Positions 9,019 through 18,447 of a DNA stretch of 64,000 nucleotides are shown here, one piece after another. The translations under genes and the position numbers were made by a program. The stretch is taken from assembly GCF_013347965.1 (NCBI RefSeq), contig NZ_CP048810.1, positions 4,029,501 to 4,093,500 of the forward strand, read 5' to 3'. This DNA comes from Pseudomonas bijieensis (GTDB lineage Bacteria > Pseudomonadota > Gammaproteobacteria > Pseudomonadales > Pseudomonadaceae). Within the stretch, counting starts at the first letter, position 1. Each line of letters opens with the position of its first letter. Below the pieces are notes generated by a model, which had not been told where the DNA came from, did not search any database, and saw only the letters and a program-made list of their open reading frames with translations.

Positions 9019-9708
9019 ATGGTTGGCAGGAGCATTCTGATCGTCGACGACGAGGCGCCCATCCGCGAGATGATCGCCGTTGCGTTGGAGATGGCCGGCT
9101 ATGACTGCATGGAAGCAGAAAACTCTCAACAGGCCCATGCCATCATCGTCGACCGCAAGCCCGACCTGATCCTGCTGGACTGGATGCTGCCCGGCACGTC
9201 AGGCATCGAACTGGCCCGGCGCCTCAAGCGCGACGAGCTGACCGGTGATATTCCGATCATCATGCTCACCGCCAAGGGCGAAGAGGACAACAAGATCCAG
9301 GGCCTGGAAGTGGGCGCCGACGACTACATCACCAAGCCGTTCTCCCCACGGGAGCTGGTGGCACGCCTGAAGGCCGTGCTGCGTCGTGCCGGACCGACCG
9401 ACGGCGAAGCGCCCATCGAAGTCGGCGGCCTGCTGCTCGACCCCATCAGCCACCGCGTGACCATCGACGGCAAACCCGCCGAGATGGGCCCGACCGAATA
9501 CCGCCTGCTGCAATTTTTCATGACTCACCAGGAACGTGCCTACACCCGCGGACAACTGCTGGACCAGGTCTGGGGCGGCAACGTCTATGTCGAGGAGCGC
9601 ACCGTGGACGTGCATATCCGCCGCCTGCGCAAGGCCCTCGGCGATGCCTATGAAAATCTTGTACAAACCGTGCGCGGCACCGGTTATCGTTTTTCTACCA
9701 AGGCCTGA
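9019..9708 (+). CDS. phoB: Phosphate regulon response regulator PhoB
   Basis: This gene encodes 229 residues. The receiver domain has the acidic pair in ILIVDDEAP, the phosphorylated Asp54 in ILLDWMLPG and the conserved lysine in ITKPFSPRE. The C-terminal OmpR-type winged helix ends [14 protein letters not shown] and VRGTGYRFS. Under phosphate limitation it is phosphorylated by PhoR and activates genes with Pho boxes, three of which lie in this window. phoR follows after 45 bases. Confidence 0.98.
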   Translation: MVGRSILIVDDEAPIREMIAVALEMAGYDCMEAENSQQAHAIIVDRKPDLILLDWMLPGTSGIELARRLKRDELTGDIPIIMLTAKGEEDNKIQGLEVGADDYITKPFSPRELVARLKAVLRRAGPTDGEAPIEVGGLLLDPISHRVTIDGKPAEMGPTEYRLLQFFMTHQERAYTRGQLLDQVWGGNVYVEERTVDVHIRRLRKALGDAYENLVQTVRGTGYRFSTKA

Positions 9709-9753
9709 TCCGAGCCCTTACCGCCCGACAAGCTGACAAGGACGCGCGCTCAA

Positions 9754-11076
9754 TTGAATCAAAACTGGCATGGCACCCTGATTCGCCACATGTTGCTGCT
9801 GGTGACCGGCTGTTTGCTGATCGGCCTGATCAGCGGTTATTACGGCTGGAGCCTGGCCGCAGGCCTGGGGCTTTACCTGGCCTGGACCCTCAAGCAATTG
9901 CTGCGCCTGCATGAATGGCTGCGCCTGCACCAACCCGACGAAGCCCCGCCCGACGGCTATGGCCTGTGGGGTGAGGTGTTCGACAGCATCTACCATCTGC
10001 AACGGCGCGACCAACGCGTTCGCGGGCGCCTGCAGGCGGTGATCGACCGGGTCCAGGAGTCCACCGCCGCGCTGAAAGACGCGGTGATCATGCTCGACAG
10101 CGACGGCAACCTGGAGTGGTGGAACCGCGCCGCCGAGACCCTGCTGGGCCTCAAGACCCCACAGGACAGCGGCCAACCGGTGACCAACCTGGTGCGTCAC
10201 CCGCGCTTCAAGGAGTATTTCGAGCAGGGTAATTACGCCGAGCCGCTGGAGATTCCTTCGCCGACCAATGATCGGCTGCGTATCCAGCTGTACATCACGC
10301 GCTACGGCAACAACGAGCACCTGATGCTGGTGCGCGACGTCACGCGTATCCATCAGTTAGAACAGATGCGCAAAGACTTCATCGCCAACGTTTCCCACGA
10401 ACTGCGCACGCCATTGACGGTGATCTGCGGTTATCTGGAAACCCTGCTCGATAATGTCGAGGAGGTGAACCCGCGTTGGACCCGGGCCTTGCAGCAGATG
10501 CACCAGCAAAGCGGGCGCATGCAGACCCTGCTCAACGACTTGTTGCTGCTGGCGAAACTGGAGGCCACCGATTACCCGTCGGACAACCAGCCGGTGCCCA
10601 TCGACGATCTGCTGCAAACCATTGTCGAAGATGCACAGGAACTGTCCGGCCCCAAGCAGCAGACCATTACCCTGGAAGCCGATCCGGCCGTGCAGCTCAA
10701 AGGCAGCGAGGCGGAACTGCGCAGTGCGTTCTCCAACCTGGTGTTCAACGCGGTCAAGTACACGCCGGAGCAAGGTCGGATCCATGTGCGCTGGTGGGGC
10801 GATGAGCAAGGCGCGCACCTGAGTGTGCGCGATTCGGGCATTGGCATCGACAGCAAGCACCTGCCGCGCCTGACCGAACGTTTCTACCGCGTCGACTCCA
10901 GCCGCAACTCCAATACCGGGGGCACAGGGTTGGGCCTGGCCATCGTCAAACACGTCCTGCTGCGCCATCGCGCCCGCATGGAAATCAGCAGCGTGCCTGG
11001 CCATGGCAGCACCTTTACCTGCCATTTCGCCCCGGCCCAGGTGGTTCGCGCACGCCTCGCCCGCCCCGCTGATTGA
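9754..11076 (+). CDS. phoR: Phosphate regulon sensor histidine kinase PhoR
   Basis: This gene encodes 440 residues. Two N-terminal membrane helices (about residues 8-48) are followed by a PAS domain around 95-200. The HisKA motif FIANVSHELRTPL carries His215, and the ATPase domain has its N-box (NLVFNAVKYTPE), DSGIGI and GGTGLGLAIVKH. It senses phosphate sufficiency through the Pst complex and PhoU, and phosphorylates PhoB. The start is TTG at 9754, giving MNQNWHGTLIRH, with AAGGA about 11 bases upstream. Confidence 0.97.
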   Translation: MNQNWHGTLIRHMLLLVTGCLLIGLISGYYGWSLAAGLGLYLAWTLKQLLRLHEWLRLHQPDEAPPDGYGLWGEVFDSIYHLQRRDQRVRGRLQAVIDRVQESTAALKDAVIMLDSDGNLEWWNRAAETLLGLKTPQDSGQPVTNLVRHPRFKEYFEQGNYAEPLEIPSPTNDRLRIQLYITRYGNNEHLMLVRDVTRIHQLEQMRKDFIANVSHELRTPLTVICGYLETLLDNVEEVNPRWTRALQQMHQQSGRMQTLLNDLLLLAKLEATDYPSDNQPVPIDDLLQTIVEDAQELSGPKQQTITLEADPAVQLKGSEAELRSAFSNLVFNAVKYTPEQGRIHVRWWGDEQGAHLSVRDSGIGIDSKHLPRLTERFYRVDSSRNSNTGGTGLGLAIVKHVLLRHRARMEISSVPGHGSTFTCHFAPAQVVRARLARPAD

Positions 11077-11189
11077 GAGCGCCCCCTAGGCAATCGCCGA
11101 GCCAGCCGCTACATTGACTGACTTGTGCCTGCCTTTTCAGGCGCTCATTTCCAACTTCTACGACTATACGGAACCCGCAAAACTCCATC

Positions 11190-12530
11190 ATGGACCCTTC
11201 CCCTGGCTTGTCCCTCGTTACACTCTTCGCCGAATTCGGCATGATTCTTTTTGCTCTGATCCTGGTTTTGCTCAACGGCTTTTTCGTTGCGGCGGAATTC
11301 GCCATGGTCAAGCTACGCTCGACCCGGGTCGAGGCCATTGCCGAGCAGAATGGCTGGCGCGGGCATATCCTGCGCACCGTCCACAGCCAGCTCGACGCTT
11401 ACCTGTCGGCCTGTCAGCTGGGCATCACCCTGGCCTCCCTGGGCCTGGGCTGGGTCGGTGAGCCGGCGTTCGCCCATATCCTCGAACCGTTGCTGGGCGC
11501 GGTCGGCGTACAGTCGCCGGAAGTGATCAAGGGCGTGTCGTTCTTCACCGCGTTCTTCATCATTTCGTACCTGCACATCGTGGTCGGTGAGCTGGCACCC
11601 AAATCCTGGGCGATTCGCAAACCCGAGCTGCTGTCGCTGTGGACCGCCGTGCCGCTGTACCTGTTCTACTGGGCCATGTACCCGGCGATCTACCTGCTCA
11701 ACGCCAGCGCCAACGCCATCCTGCGCATCGCCGGCCAAGGCGAGCCCGGCCCCCATCACGAACACCACTACAGCCGCGAAGAACTGAAGTTGATCCTGCA
11801 CTCCAGCCGTGGCCAGGACCCCAGCGACCAGGGCATGCGCGTGCTGGCCTCGGCCGTGGAGATGGGCGAGCTGGAAGTGGTGGACTGGGCCAACTCCCGG
11901 GAAGACCTGGTGACGCTGGAGTTCAACGCGCCACTCAAGGAAATCCTGGCGATGTTCCGTCGCCACAAATTCAGCCGTTATCCGGTGTACGACAGTGAGC
12001 GCCAGGAGTTCGTCGGCCTGCTGCACATCAAGGACCTGCTGCTGGAACTGGCGGCCCTGGATCACATCCCCGAGTCGTTCAACCTGGCCGAACTGACCCG
12101 GCCGCTGGAACGCGTATCGCGACACATGCCGCTGTCGCAGTTGCTGGAGCAGTTCCGCAAGGGCGGCTCGCACTTCGCCCTGGTCGAGGAAGCCGACGGC
12201 AACATCATCGGCTACTTGACCATGGAAGACGTGCTGGAAGTACTGGTGGGCGACATCCAGGACGAACACCGCAAAGCCGAACGCGGCATCCTGGCCTACC
12301 AGCCGGGCAAGCTGTTGGTACGTGGCGATACGCCGCTGTTCAAGGTCGAGCGCTTGCTGGGGATCGATCTGGACCACATCGAAGCCGAAACGCTGGCCGG
12401 GTTGGTCTATGAAACCCTCAAGCGCGTGCCGGAAGAGGAAGAAGTGCTGGAAGTCGAAGGCCTGCGGATCATCATCAAGAAGATGAAAGGACCGAAGATC
12501 ATCCTGGCGAAGGTTTTGATGCTCGATTGA
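11190..12530 (+). CDS. HlyC/CorC-family membrane transporter (CNNM, CBS)
   Basis: This gene encodes 446 residues in three parts. A DUF21/CNNM membrane domain with about four helices comes first (LILVLLNGFFVAAEFAMVKLRSTR). A pair of CBS domains follows at about 215-340 (RHKFSRYPVYDSERQEFVGLLHIKDLL). The C-terminal CorC_HlyC domain includes GDTPLFKVERLLGI. Members are linked to magnesium or cobalt efflux and resistance. It follows phoR on the same strand after 113 bases, as in other pseudomonads, but a direct role in phosphate control is not evident. Confidence 0.93.
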   Translation: MDPSPGLSLVTLFAEFGMILFALILVLLNGFFVAAEFAMVKLRSTRVEAIAEQNGWRGHILRTVHSQLDAYLSACQLGITLASLGLGWVGEPAFAHILEPLLGAVGVQSPEVIKGVSFFTAFFIISYLHIVVGELAPKSWAIRKPELLSLWTAVPLYLFYWAMYPAIYLLNASANAILRIAGQGEPGPHHEHHYSREELKLILHSSRGQDPSDQGMRVLASAVEMGELEVVDWANSREDLVTLEFNAPLKEILAMFRRHKFSRYPVYDSERQEFVGLLHIKDLLLELAALDHIPESFNLAELTRPLERVSRHMPLSQLLEQFRKGGSHFALVEEADGNIIGYLTMEDVLEVLVGDIQDEHRKAERGILAYQPGKLLVRGDTPLFKVERLLGIDLDHIEAETLAGLVYETLKRVPEEEEVLEVEGLRIIIKKMKGPKIILAKVLMLD

Positions 12531-12564
12531 GCATCAACCGGCCCGCAAGAGGGCATAAACCCCC

Positions 12565-12657
12565 TGTGGCGAGGGAGCTTGCTCCCGCTCGGCTGCGAAG
12601 CAGTCGTCGTTTTTGGGGCCGCTTCGCGACCCAGCGGGAGCAAGCTCCCTCGCCACA
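12565..12657. repeat. BIME: inverted REP pair
   Basis: The REP core GGCGAGGGAGCTTGCTCCC occurs at the left and its inverse at the right, separated by GCTGCGAAGCAG-type arms. It is nearly the same element as at 4625-4716. It sits between two convergent genes and can fold into one long hairpin. Confidence 0.92.
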
Positions 12658-12680
12658 AAAAGCCCCTCGAATCTCCAGAG

Positions 12681-13577
12681 TTACTGCTTGCCCAACGCAA
12701 AGTTGGGCAACTCTCCCACCGGTTGATTGAACTGGTAGGGAATCGATACCAGCCCCAATCCGGTATTGCGCTGCACCACGAAATGCAGGTGCGGGCCCGA
12801 ACTGTTGCCGGTATTGCCCGACAACGCCAACGGCGTGCCCACTCCGACCCGCTGCCCTTCCCGTACGCTCACCGAGCCTTTCTGCAGGTGCAGGTAGACG
12901 CCCATCGTCCCGTCATCGTGCAGTACTCGCACGAAGTTGCCCGAAGGGTCGTCCCCGCGGCCGGTCTGCTGATTTTCAGTCTTGATCACCACGCCTCCGC
13001 GCGCCGCGATGATCGGCGTGCCTTCGGGCATGGCGATGTCCATGGCGTAGCGGTTCTTCGGGCCGTAATGGCTGTATTGGCCGTTGGCCCCCTGGCTGAG
13101 CCGGAACGGCCCGCCACGCCACGGCAGCGGATACTGATAGGCCTGCGCCGTGCCGGCAGGGTCGCCCAGGGAATATTCGAACCGTGGGGTGTACACCAGG
13201 GGCCTGCCAGGCTGCGTGGCCGTGAGCAGCGCCAGGCGCAGGTTGCTGCGCGCCGGCAGCACCCGCCGAATCGGCCGGCTCGGCGCACCGATGACATTGC
13301 GCACCCCAGTGAAACTCAACTCGATCTCCACCGGCGCATACAAATCGTTGCGCACGAACACCGCATCCCCGCCCTTCTGCTTCTTGATATCAAGAAAGAC
13401 CTGTCGCTCCAGGCGCTCGACCATGCGGTCGCGGAACACGAACACCTGAGCGCCCTTGCTGGGACGGTCACTGTAGGACACCACGCCATTGGCGTCGGTG
13501 GATTTGTAGATCGTCATGGCCATGGCCGAAGTGGAGGCCAGGACCAGACCGCAGGCGAACAGCAGGGGCGCGAGCAT
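12681..13577 (-). CDS. Periplasmic M23 (LytM) peptidase with DUF4124 domain
   Basis: This gene encodes 298 residues. A signal peptide (MLAPLLFACGLVLASTSAMA) is followed by a DUF4124-like strand segment (TIYKSTDANGVVSYSDRPSKGAQ) and a C-terminal M23 domain. The metal ligands are seen in the H....NRYAMD stretch and in GPHLHFVVQ. M23 enzymes cut peptidoglycan cross-links or activate amidases. The ATG at 13577 begins the signal peptide; the frame open to 13730 runs through REP DNA and is not real. The terminal part resembles the family throughout, so the enzyme looks intact. Confidence 0.9.
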   Translation of the reverse strand: MLAPLLFACGLVLASTSAMAMTIYKSTDANGVVSYSDRPSKGAQVFVFRDRMVERLERQVFLDIKKQKGGDAVFVRNDLYAPVEIELSFTGVRNVIGAPSRPIRRVLPARSNLRLALLTATQPGRPLVYTPRFEYSLGDPAGTAQAYQYPLPWRGGPFRLSQGANGQYSHYGPKNRYAMDIAMPEGTPIIAARGGVVIKTENQQTGRGDDPSGNFVRVLHDDGTMGVYLHLQKGSVSVREGQRVGVGTPLALSGNTGNSSGPHLHFVVQRNTGLGLVSIPYQFNQPVGELPNFALGKQ

Positions 13578-13687
13578 GGGCAAAGGTTCTGTCGAAAAAT
13601 GAAGGCCTGAACAGCAGCCTAGCAGCTGGGATGGACCAGCGTAGTCGACGGATGTTTCAAAATGGGTTGGTGGGAGACCGATGGCCC

Positions 13688-13781
13688 CATCGCGAGCAGG
13701 CTCGCTCCCACAGTTGGTCTCAGTGAACATTGGATCTGCATTCAGCGCAGATCCAATGTGGAGCGAGCCTGCTCGCGATGG
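13688..13781. repeat. BIME: inverted REP pair with inner palindrome
   Basis: The REP core GCGAGCAGGCTCGC and its inverse flank a second perfect palindrome, ACATTGGATCTGC / GCAGATCCAATGT. The whole block forms a long hairpin between two minus-strand genes. Confidence 0.92.
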
Positions 13782-13805
13782 CGGCCTGACAGGCGCCGCC
13801 GGGGA

Positions 13806-14729
13806 TCAGGCGCCAGGCACGAAGTGTTTCTGCGCCGTGCCGCGGGCGATCAGGCGGGAGATGTAGTCGAGTTTCTGCGGGTCTTTGTCGACGAAGCGGA
13901 ACGTCAGTTGCAGCCATTCGCTGTCGGGCGTCTGCTCGTGGGCGACGATGGCGTGCAGGTAGCCATTGAGACGGGCAGTTTCGGCGTTGTCGCCCTGCTC
14001 CATGTCCAGCACCGCGCCTTCGAGTACTTGCGGCAGGGTGTCGGAGCGCTTGACCACCAGCAGCGCTTCCTTGAGGCTCAAGGCCTTGATCACGCATTGC
14101 TGGGTGCCGCTGGACAGGCGCAACTGGCCTTGGCCACGGTTGGTCGTCGAAGCGGCGGCGGCCGGTGCCTTGACCGGCGGGCTGTTGAGCAAGCCACGAG
14201 CGGCTGGGGCCGGCGCAGGGGCAGGGGCGGCAGGCGCCGAAGCAACCGCCGCAACTGGAGCCTTACCGCCCGTCAGGGCGCTCAAGGAATCATTGCCAAA
14301 CGCCGAGTTCATCTTGGTCGGGGCACTGTTCATCAGCGTGTCGAGCTTGCCGACCTTATGCAGGGCCTGCTTGACCTTGGTCAGCAACTGTTCGTTGGTG
14401 AATGGCTTGCTGACATAGCCGGAAACGCCGGCCTGGATCGCCTGGACGACGTTTTCCTTGTCGCCGCGGCTGGTGACCATCACGAACGGCATGCCCTTGA
14501 GGGTGTCCTGCTGGCGGCACCAGGTCAGCAGTTCCAGGCCGGACATTTCCGGCATTTCCCAATCGCACAGCACCAGGTCGAACGCCTCGCGAGCCAGCAG
14601 GGCCTGGGCTTTCTTGCCGTTCACCGCGTCTTCGATGCGCACGCCCGGGAAGTAGTTGCGCAGGCACTTCTTCACCAGGTCACGAATGAACGAAGCATCG
14701 TCCACGACCAACACACTGACCTTACTCAT
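13806..14729 (-). CDS. Response regulator with Ala/Pro linker and PilZ-like tail
   Basis: This gene encodes 307 residues. The receiver domain (1-125) has VLVVDDASFIRD, the phosphorylatable Asp56 in LVLCDWEMP and the lysine in YVSKPFTNEQ. A low-complexity Ala/Pro linker spans about 155-200. The C-terminal part (210-307) has strand-rich segments ending LQLTFRFVDKDPQKLDYISRLI, which resemble a PilZ-like fold, but the usual RxxxR motif is not obvious. No cognate kinase is nearby. The position between the M23 gene and phoU is conserved in Pseudomonas. Output is unknown. Confidence 0.88.
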   Translation of the reverse strand: MSKVSVLVVDDASFIRDLVKKCLRNYFPGVRIEDAVNGKKAQALLAREAFDLVLCDWEMPEMSGLELLTWCRQQDTLKGMPFVMVTSRGDKENVVQAIQAGVSGYVSKPFTNEQLLTKVKQALHKVGKLDTLMNSAPTKMNSAFGNDSLSALTGGKAPVAAVASAPAAPAPAPAPAARGLLNSPPVKAPAAAASTTNRGQGQLRLSSGTQQCVIKALSLKEALLVVKRSDTLPQVLEGAVLDMEQGDNAETARLNGYLHAIVAHEQTPDSEWLQLTFRFVDKDPQKLDYISRLIARGTAQKHFVPGA

Positions 14730-14854
14730 CCAGATACACCTCTAAAAAAATCCCGGCAAGCATACCGCTTTTACTGATGGCACATTGCCAAAAAACCTTC
14801 AGTCACGCCGGGACTTTTCGTTCGCGGGGTGCTGCTGTCGATTAAAAAAAACCC

Positions 14855-14890
14855 AAAAAAAAAAGCCCGACCAGAAGGCCGGGCGCTTTT
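14855..14890 (-). terminator. Intrinsic terminator of the pst-phoU operon
   Basis: On the minus strand CCCGGCC-TTCT-GGTCGGG forms a stem-loop followed by a run of ten T residues. It starts 11 bases after the phoU stop codon. Confidence 0.92.
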
Positions 14891-14900
14891 CTTGGCAATC

Positions 14901-15662
14901 TTACTTATCGTCAGTTTCGCCCGGAACATTAGCGTTTTCGGACGGGGTGCCCTCAACTTCTTCCTTCATGCGCTTGAGCCCCAGATGCCGCACATCGGTA
15001 CCGCGCACCAGATAAATGACAAGTTCCGAGATGTTGCGCGCATGATCGCCGATACGCTCCAGAGAACGCAGCACCCAGATAATGCTCAACACCCGCGAGA
15101 TGGAGCGCGGGTCTTCCATCATGTAGGTCGCCAGCTCGCGCAGGGCCGTCTTGTATTCGCGGTCGATGATCTTGTCGTACTGGGCCACCGACAGCGCCAG
15201 GTCGGCGTCGAAGCGGGCGAAGGCGTCCAGTGCATCGCGGACCATGTTGCGCACCTGGTCGCCAATGTGGCGAACCTCGACGTAACCGCGCGGCGCCTCG
15301 CCCTCTTCGCACAATTGGATGGCACGACGGGCGATCTTGGTGGCTTCGTCGCCGATCCGCTCAAGATCGATCACCGACTTGGAGATGCTGATGATCAGGC
15401 GCAGGTCAGAAGCAGCTGGCTGACGACGGGCCAGGATACGCAGGCACTCCTCGTCGATGTTGCGCTCCATCTGGTTGATCTGGTCATCGATTTCGCGCAC
15501 CTGCTGGGCCAGGCCCGAATCGGCCTCGATCAGCGCGGTCACCGCGTCGTTGACCTGCTTTTCCACCAGCCCGCCCATGGCCAGCAAGTGACTGCGTACT
15601 TCCTCCAGCTCGGCGTTGAACTGTGCGGAAATGTGGTGAGTAAGGCCTTCCTTCGAAATCAT
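14901..15662 (-). CDS. phoU: Phosphate signalling protein PhoU
   Basis: This gene encodes 253 residues with two repeats of the PhoU three-helix domain. Each has the metal-binding type acidic motif: SVIDLERIGDEATKIA at about 95-110, and RSLERIGDHARNIS near residue 205. PhoU links the Pst transporter to PhoR and holds the Pho response off when phosphate is plentiful. The ATG at 15662 (MISKEGLTHHISAQF) has GGAG eight bases upstream; the frame open to 15701 reads through a tandem repeat. It is the last gene of the pst block. Confidence 0.97.
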   Translation of the reverse strand: MISKEGLTHHISAQFNAELEEVRSHLLAMGGLVEKQVNDAVTALIEADSGLAQQVREIDDQINQMERNIDEECLRILARRQPAASDLRLIISISKSVIDLERIGDEATKIARRAIQLCEEGEAPRGYVEVRHIGDQVRNMVRDALDAFARFDADLALSVAQYDKIIDREYKTALRELATYMMEDPRSISRVLSIIWVLRSLERIGDHARNISELVIYLVRGTDVRHLGLKRMKEEVEGTPSENANVPGETDDK

Positions 15663-15682
15663 CTTGTTCGCTCCGCGAAAGT

Positions 15683-15710
15683 TGCAAGCTTCAAGCTGCA
15701 AGCTTCAAGC
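15683..15710. repeat. Perfect 14-bp tandem repeat in the pstB-phoU spacer
   Basis: The 14-mer TGCAAGCTTCAAGC occurs twice head to tail. The copies lie 20-50 bases upstream of the phoU start and would be in its leader RNA. Each copy is internally near-palindromic around AAGCTT. Confidence 0.85.
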
Positions 15711-15759
15711 AGTTAAATGTTGATCCTGATAGCACAGCGCGGCTATGCAGCCGCCTCGA

Positions 15760-16593
15760 CTAGCCGTAACGACCGGTGATGTAGTCCTCGGTCTGTTTCT
15801 TGGCCGGATTGGTGAACAGCGTATCGGTATCGCCGAATTCCACCAGTTTGCCCATGTACATGAACGCGGTGTAGTCGGAAACCCGCGCAGCCTGTTGCAT
15901 GTTGTGGGTCACGATGACGATGGTGAACTTGGACTTGAGCTCGTAGATCAGCTCTTCGACTTTCAGCGTCGAGATCGGGTCCAGGGCCGAGCAGGGCTCG
16001 TCGAGCAGCAGCACTTCCGGTTCTACGGCGATGGTGCGGGCGATCACCAGGCGTTGCTGCTGGCCGCCGGACAGACCGAGGGCCGATTCATGCAGGCGAT
16101 CCTTGACCTCATCCCACAGTGCAGCGCCCTTGAGGGCCCATTCCACGGCTTCGTCGAGGATGCGCTTCTTGTTGATGCCCTGGATGCGCAAGCCGTAGAC
16201 CACGTTCTCGTAGATGGTTTTCGGAAAGGGGTTGGGCTTCTGGAACACCATGCCTACGCGACGACGCAGCTCGGCCACGTCTTCGCCCTTGCGGTAGATG
16301 TTGTTGCCGTAGAGGTTGATTTCGCCTTCAACGCGGCAACCGTCAACCAGGTCGTTCATGCGGTTGAAGGTACGCAGCAAGGTGGACTTGCCGCAGCCCG
16401 ACGGGCCGATGAACGCGGTGACGCGCTGTTTCGGGATGTTCAGGCTGACGTCATACAGCGCCTGCTTCTCGCCGTAGAACAGATTCAGGCCGGGCACTTC
16501 GATGGCCACGGTTTCCTGGGCCAGGTCCAGGCTCTGCTTGTCGCGGCCCAGGGCCGACATGTTGATGCCGTGTGTATGTGCTTCGTGTTGCAT
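15760..16593 (-). CDS. pstB: Phosphate ABC transporter ATP-binding protein
   Basis: This gene encodes 277 residues, the ATPase of the high-affinity phosphate importer. Walker A is GPSGCGKST, followed by the Q-loop in [10 protein letters not shown], the signature LSGGQQQR, Walker [14 protein letters not shown] and the H-loop [17 protein letters not shown] is typical of PstB. SD GGGAG lies just before the ATG. A REP pair separates it from pstA, so its transcript level may differ from that of the upstream genes. Confidence 0.98.
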   Translation of the reverse strand: MQHEAHTHGINMSALGRDKQSLDLAQETVAIEVPGLNLFYGEKQALYDVSLNIPKQRVTAFIGPSGCGKSTLLRTFNRMNDLVDGCRVEGEINLYGNNIYRKGEDVAELRRRVGMVFQKPNPFPKTIYENVVYGLRIQGINKKRILDEAVEWALKGAALWDEVKDRLHESALGLSGGQQQRLVIARTIAVEPEVLLLDEPCSALDPISTLKVEELIYELKSKFTIVIVTHNMQQAARVSDYTAFMYMGKLVEFGDTDTLFTNPAKKQTEDYITGRYG

Positions 16594-16660
16594 GGGAGGC
16601 TCCCTGTGCTAACAAATTCGGTTCGGTTGACCACTGAGTGGCCATGCCAATCTGTGTATT

Positions 16661-16746
16661 TGTGGGAGCGCGCCTGCTCGCGATTCAGGCGACTCGGTTG
16701 GCGTTGAACCGAGGTGATGCCATCGCGAGCAGGCTCGCTCCCACAG
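16661..16746. repeat. BIME inside the pst operon (pstA-pstB spacer)
   Basis: An inverted pair of GCGAGCAGGCTCGC-type REPs sits between pstA and pstB. The left member is a variant with GAGCGCGCCTGCTCGCG. In an operon transcript this forms a stable hairpin that could protect the upstream message or attenuate the downstream one. Confidence 0.92.
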
Positions 16747-16761
16747 AAAATCAATGTGTAA

Positions 16762-18432
16762 TCAGCTATCCAGTGCCTTGTACTTCTCGCGCAGGTGATT
16801 ACGGATCCATACCGCCGACAGGTTCAGTATCGCGATCACCAGCACCAGCAGCAGCGCCGTGGCGTACACCAGCGGCCGTGCCGCTTCGACGTTCGGGCTC
16901 TGGAAGCCCACGTCATAGATATGGAAGCCCAGGTGCATGATCTTCTGGTCCAGGTGCAGGTACGGGTAGTTGCCGTCCAGTGGCAGCGACGGGGCCAGTT
17001 TCACCACGCCCACCAGCATCAGCGGCGCCACTTCACCGGCGGCACGGGCCACGGCGAGGATCATCCCGGTCATCATCGCCGGGCTCGCCATCGGCAGGAC
17101 GATTTTCCACAGGGTCTCGGCCTTGGTCGCGCCGAGGGCCAGGGAGCCTTCGCGCACGGTCCGCGGGATCCGCGCCAGGCCTTCCTCGGTGGCGACGATC
17201 ACCACCGGCACCGCCAGCAGTGCCAGGGTCAGGGAAGCCCAGAGCAGGCCCGGGGTACCGAAGGTCGGCGCCGGCAAGGCTTCGGGGAAGAACAGCCGGT
17301 CGACCGAACCACCCAGCACATAGACGAAGAAGCCCAAGCCAAACACACCGTAGACGATCGCCGGAACGCCAGCCAGGTTGTTCACCGCGATGCGGATCAG
17401 GCGGGTCATCGGCCCTTGGCGGGCGTATTCACGCAGATAAACCGCCGCCAGCACGCCGAACGGCGTCACGATCATCGCCATGATCAGGGTCATCATCACG
17501 GTGCCGAAAATCGCCGGGAAGATGCCGCCTTCGGTGTTGGCTTCACGGGGGTCGTCGCTGAGAAACTCCCAGACCTTGCTGAAATAGAAACCGACCTTGG
17601 TGAACGTACCCATGCCGTTCGGCTGGTAGGCGTGCACCACCTTGCCGATGCCGATCTCCACTTCCTTGCCGTTGGCATCGCGGGCAGTCAGGCTGTCGCG
17701 GTTGAATTGGGCGTGCAAGTCAGACAGGCGCGCTTCGATATCCTTGTAGCGGGCATTGAGTTCGGCCCGCTCGCTTTCCAGATCCGCTTGGGCGGCGGCA
17801 TCGAGCTTGCCGTCCAGCTCCAGTTTGCGACCGTGCAGGCGGATGCGCTCAAGGCCGGCGTTGATTGCACCGATGTCGACTTTTTCCAGGGTCTTGAGCT
17901 CGGCGGCCAACTGGTTGACTCGCTGTACGCGAGCCTGCAGTTGCGGCCAGGCGGCCTCGCCTTCGGCGATGACCTTGCCGTCTTCCTTGACGTTGACCAG
18001 GTAGCCGTAGAAGTTGCCCCACTCACGACGCTCGATGGCCATCAACTCCGGCGGCGTGGTCTGGTTAGTCAGCCAGTCGCCGACGATCCAGGTGAAGTCG
18101 GTGCCGTTCAGGTCCCGGTTGCCGACCTTGATCAGTTCGCGGGTCATGAACTCGGGGCCTTCGGCGGGCACCGGCAGACCGGCGCTTTTCAGGCGCTCGC
18201 GAGGCACTTCTTCTTTCTGCACGACTTCGCCGACCACCAGGTGCGCAGGCATGCCCGGCACGTTGTAGCTGGCATGGACCAGGTCCGCCGGCCAGAAGTG
18301 ACCCAGGCCGCGCACGGCAATCACCGCCAGCAGGCCAATGGTCATGATGACCGCGATGGACACCGCGCCACCGCTGATCCAGACGCCGGGGGCGCCGCTC
18401 TTGAACCATCCTTTCAGGGAGTTCTGTTTCAC
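16762..18432 (-). CDS. pstA: Phosphate ABC transporter permease PstA (long form)
   Basis: This gene encodes 556 residues. One N-terminal membrane helix (about 15-40) is followed by a large mostly hydrophilic region (about 45-290) with a predicted coiled-coil part. The usual ABC permease core comes last, with GLARIPRTVREGSLALGATKAETLWKIVLP as the EAA loop. It is nearly twice the length of the E. coli protein; the extra region is typical of Pseudomonas. The start is GTG at 18432 with AAGGAAGG upstream, 15 bases after pstC. Confidence 0.95.
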   Translation of the reverse strand: MKQNSLKGWFKSGAPGVWISGGAVSIAVIMTIGLLAVIAVRGLGHFWPADLVHASYNVPGMPAHLVVGEVVQKEEVPRERLKSAGLPVPAEGPEFMTRELIKVGNRDLNGTDFTWIVGDWLTNQTTPPELMAIERREWGNFYGYLVNVKEDGKVIAEGEAAWPQLQARVQRVNQLAAELKTLEKVDIGAINAGLERIRLHGRKLELDGKLDAAAQADLESERAELNARYKDIEARLSDLHAQFNRDSLTARDANGKEVEIGIGKVVHAYQPNGMGTFTKVGFYFSKVWEFLSDDPREANTEGGIFPAIFGTVMMTLIMAMIVTPFGVLAAVYLREYARQGPMTRLIRIAVNNLAGVPAIVYGVFGLGFFVYVLGGSVDRLFFPEALPAPTFGTPGLLWASLTLALLAVPVVIVATEEGLARIPRTVREGSLALGATKAETLWKIVLPMASPAMMTGMILAVARAAGEVAPLMLVGVVKLAPSLPLDGNYPYLHLDQKIMHLGFHIYDVGFQSPNVEAARPLVYATALLLVLVIAILNLSAVWIRNHLREKYKALDS

Positions 18433-18447
18433 AGACTTCTACCTTCC

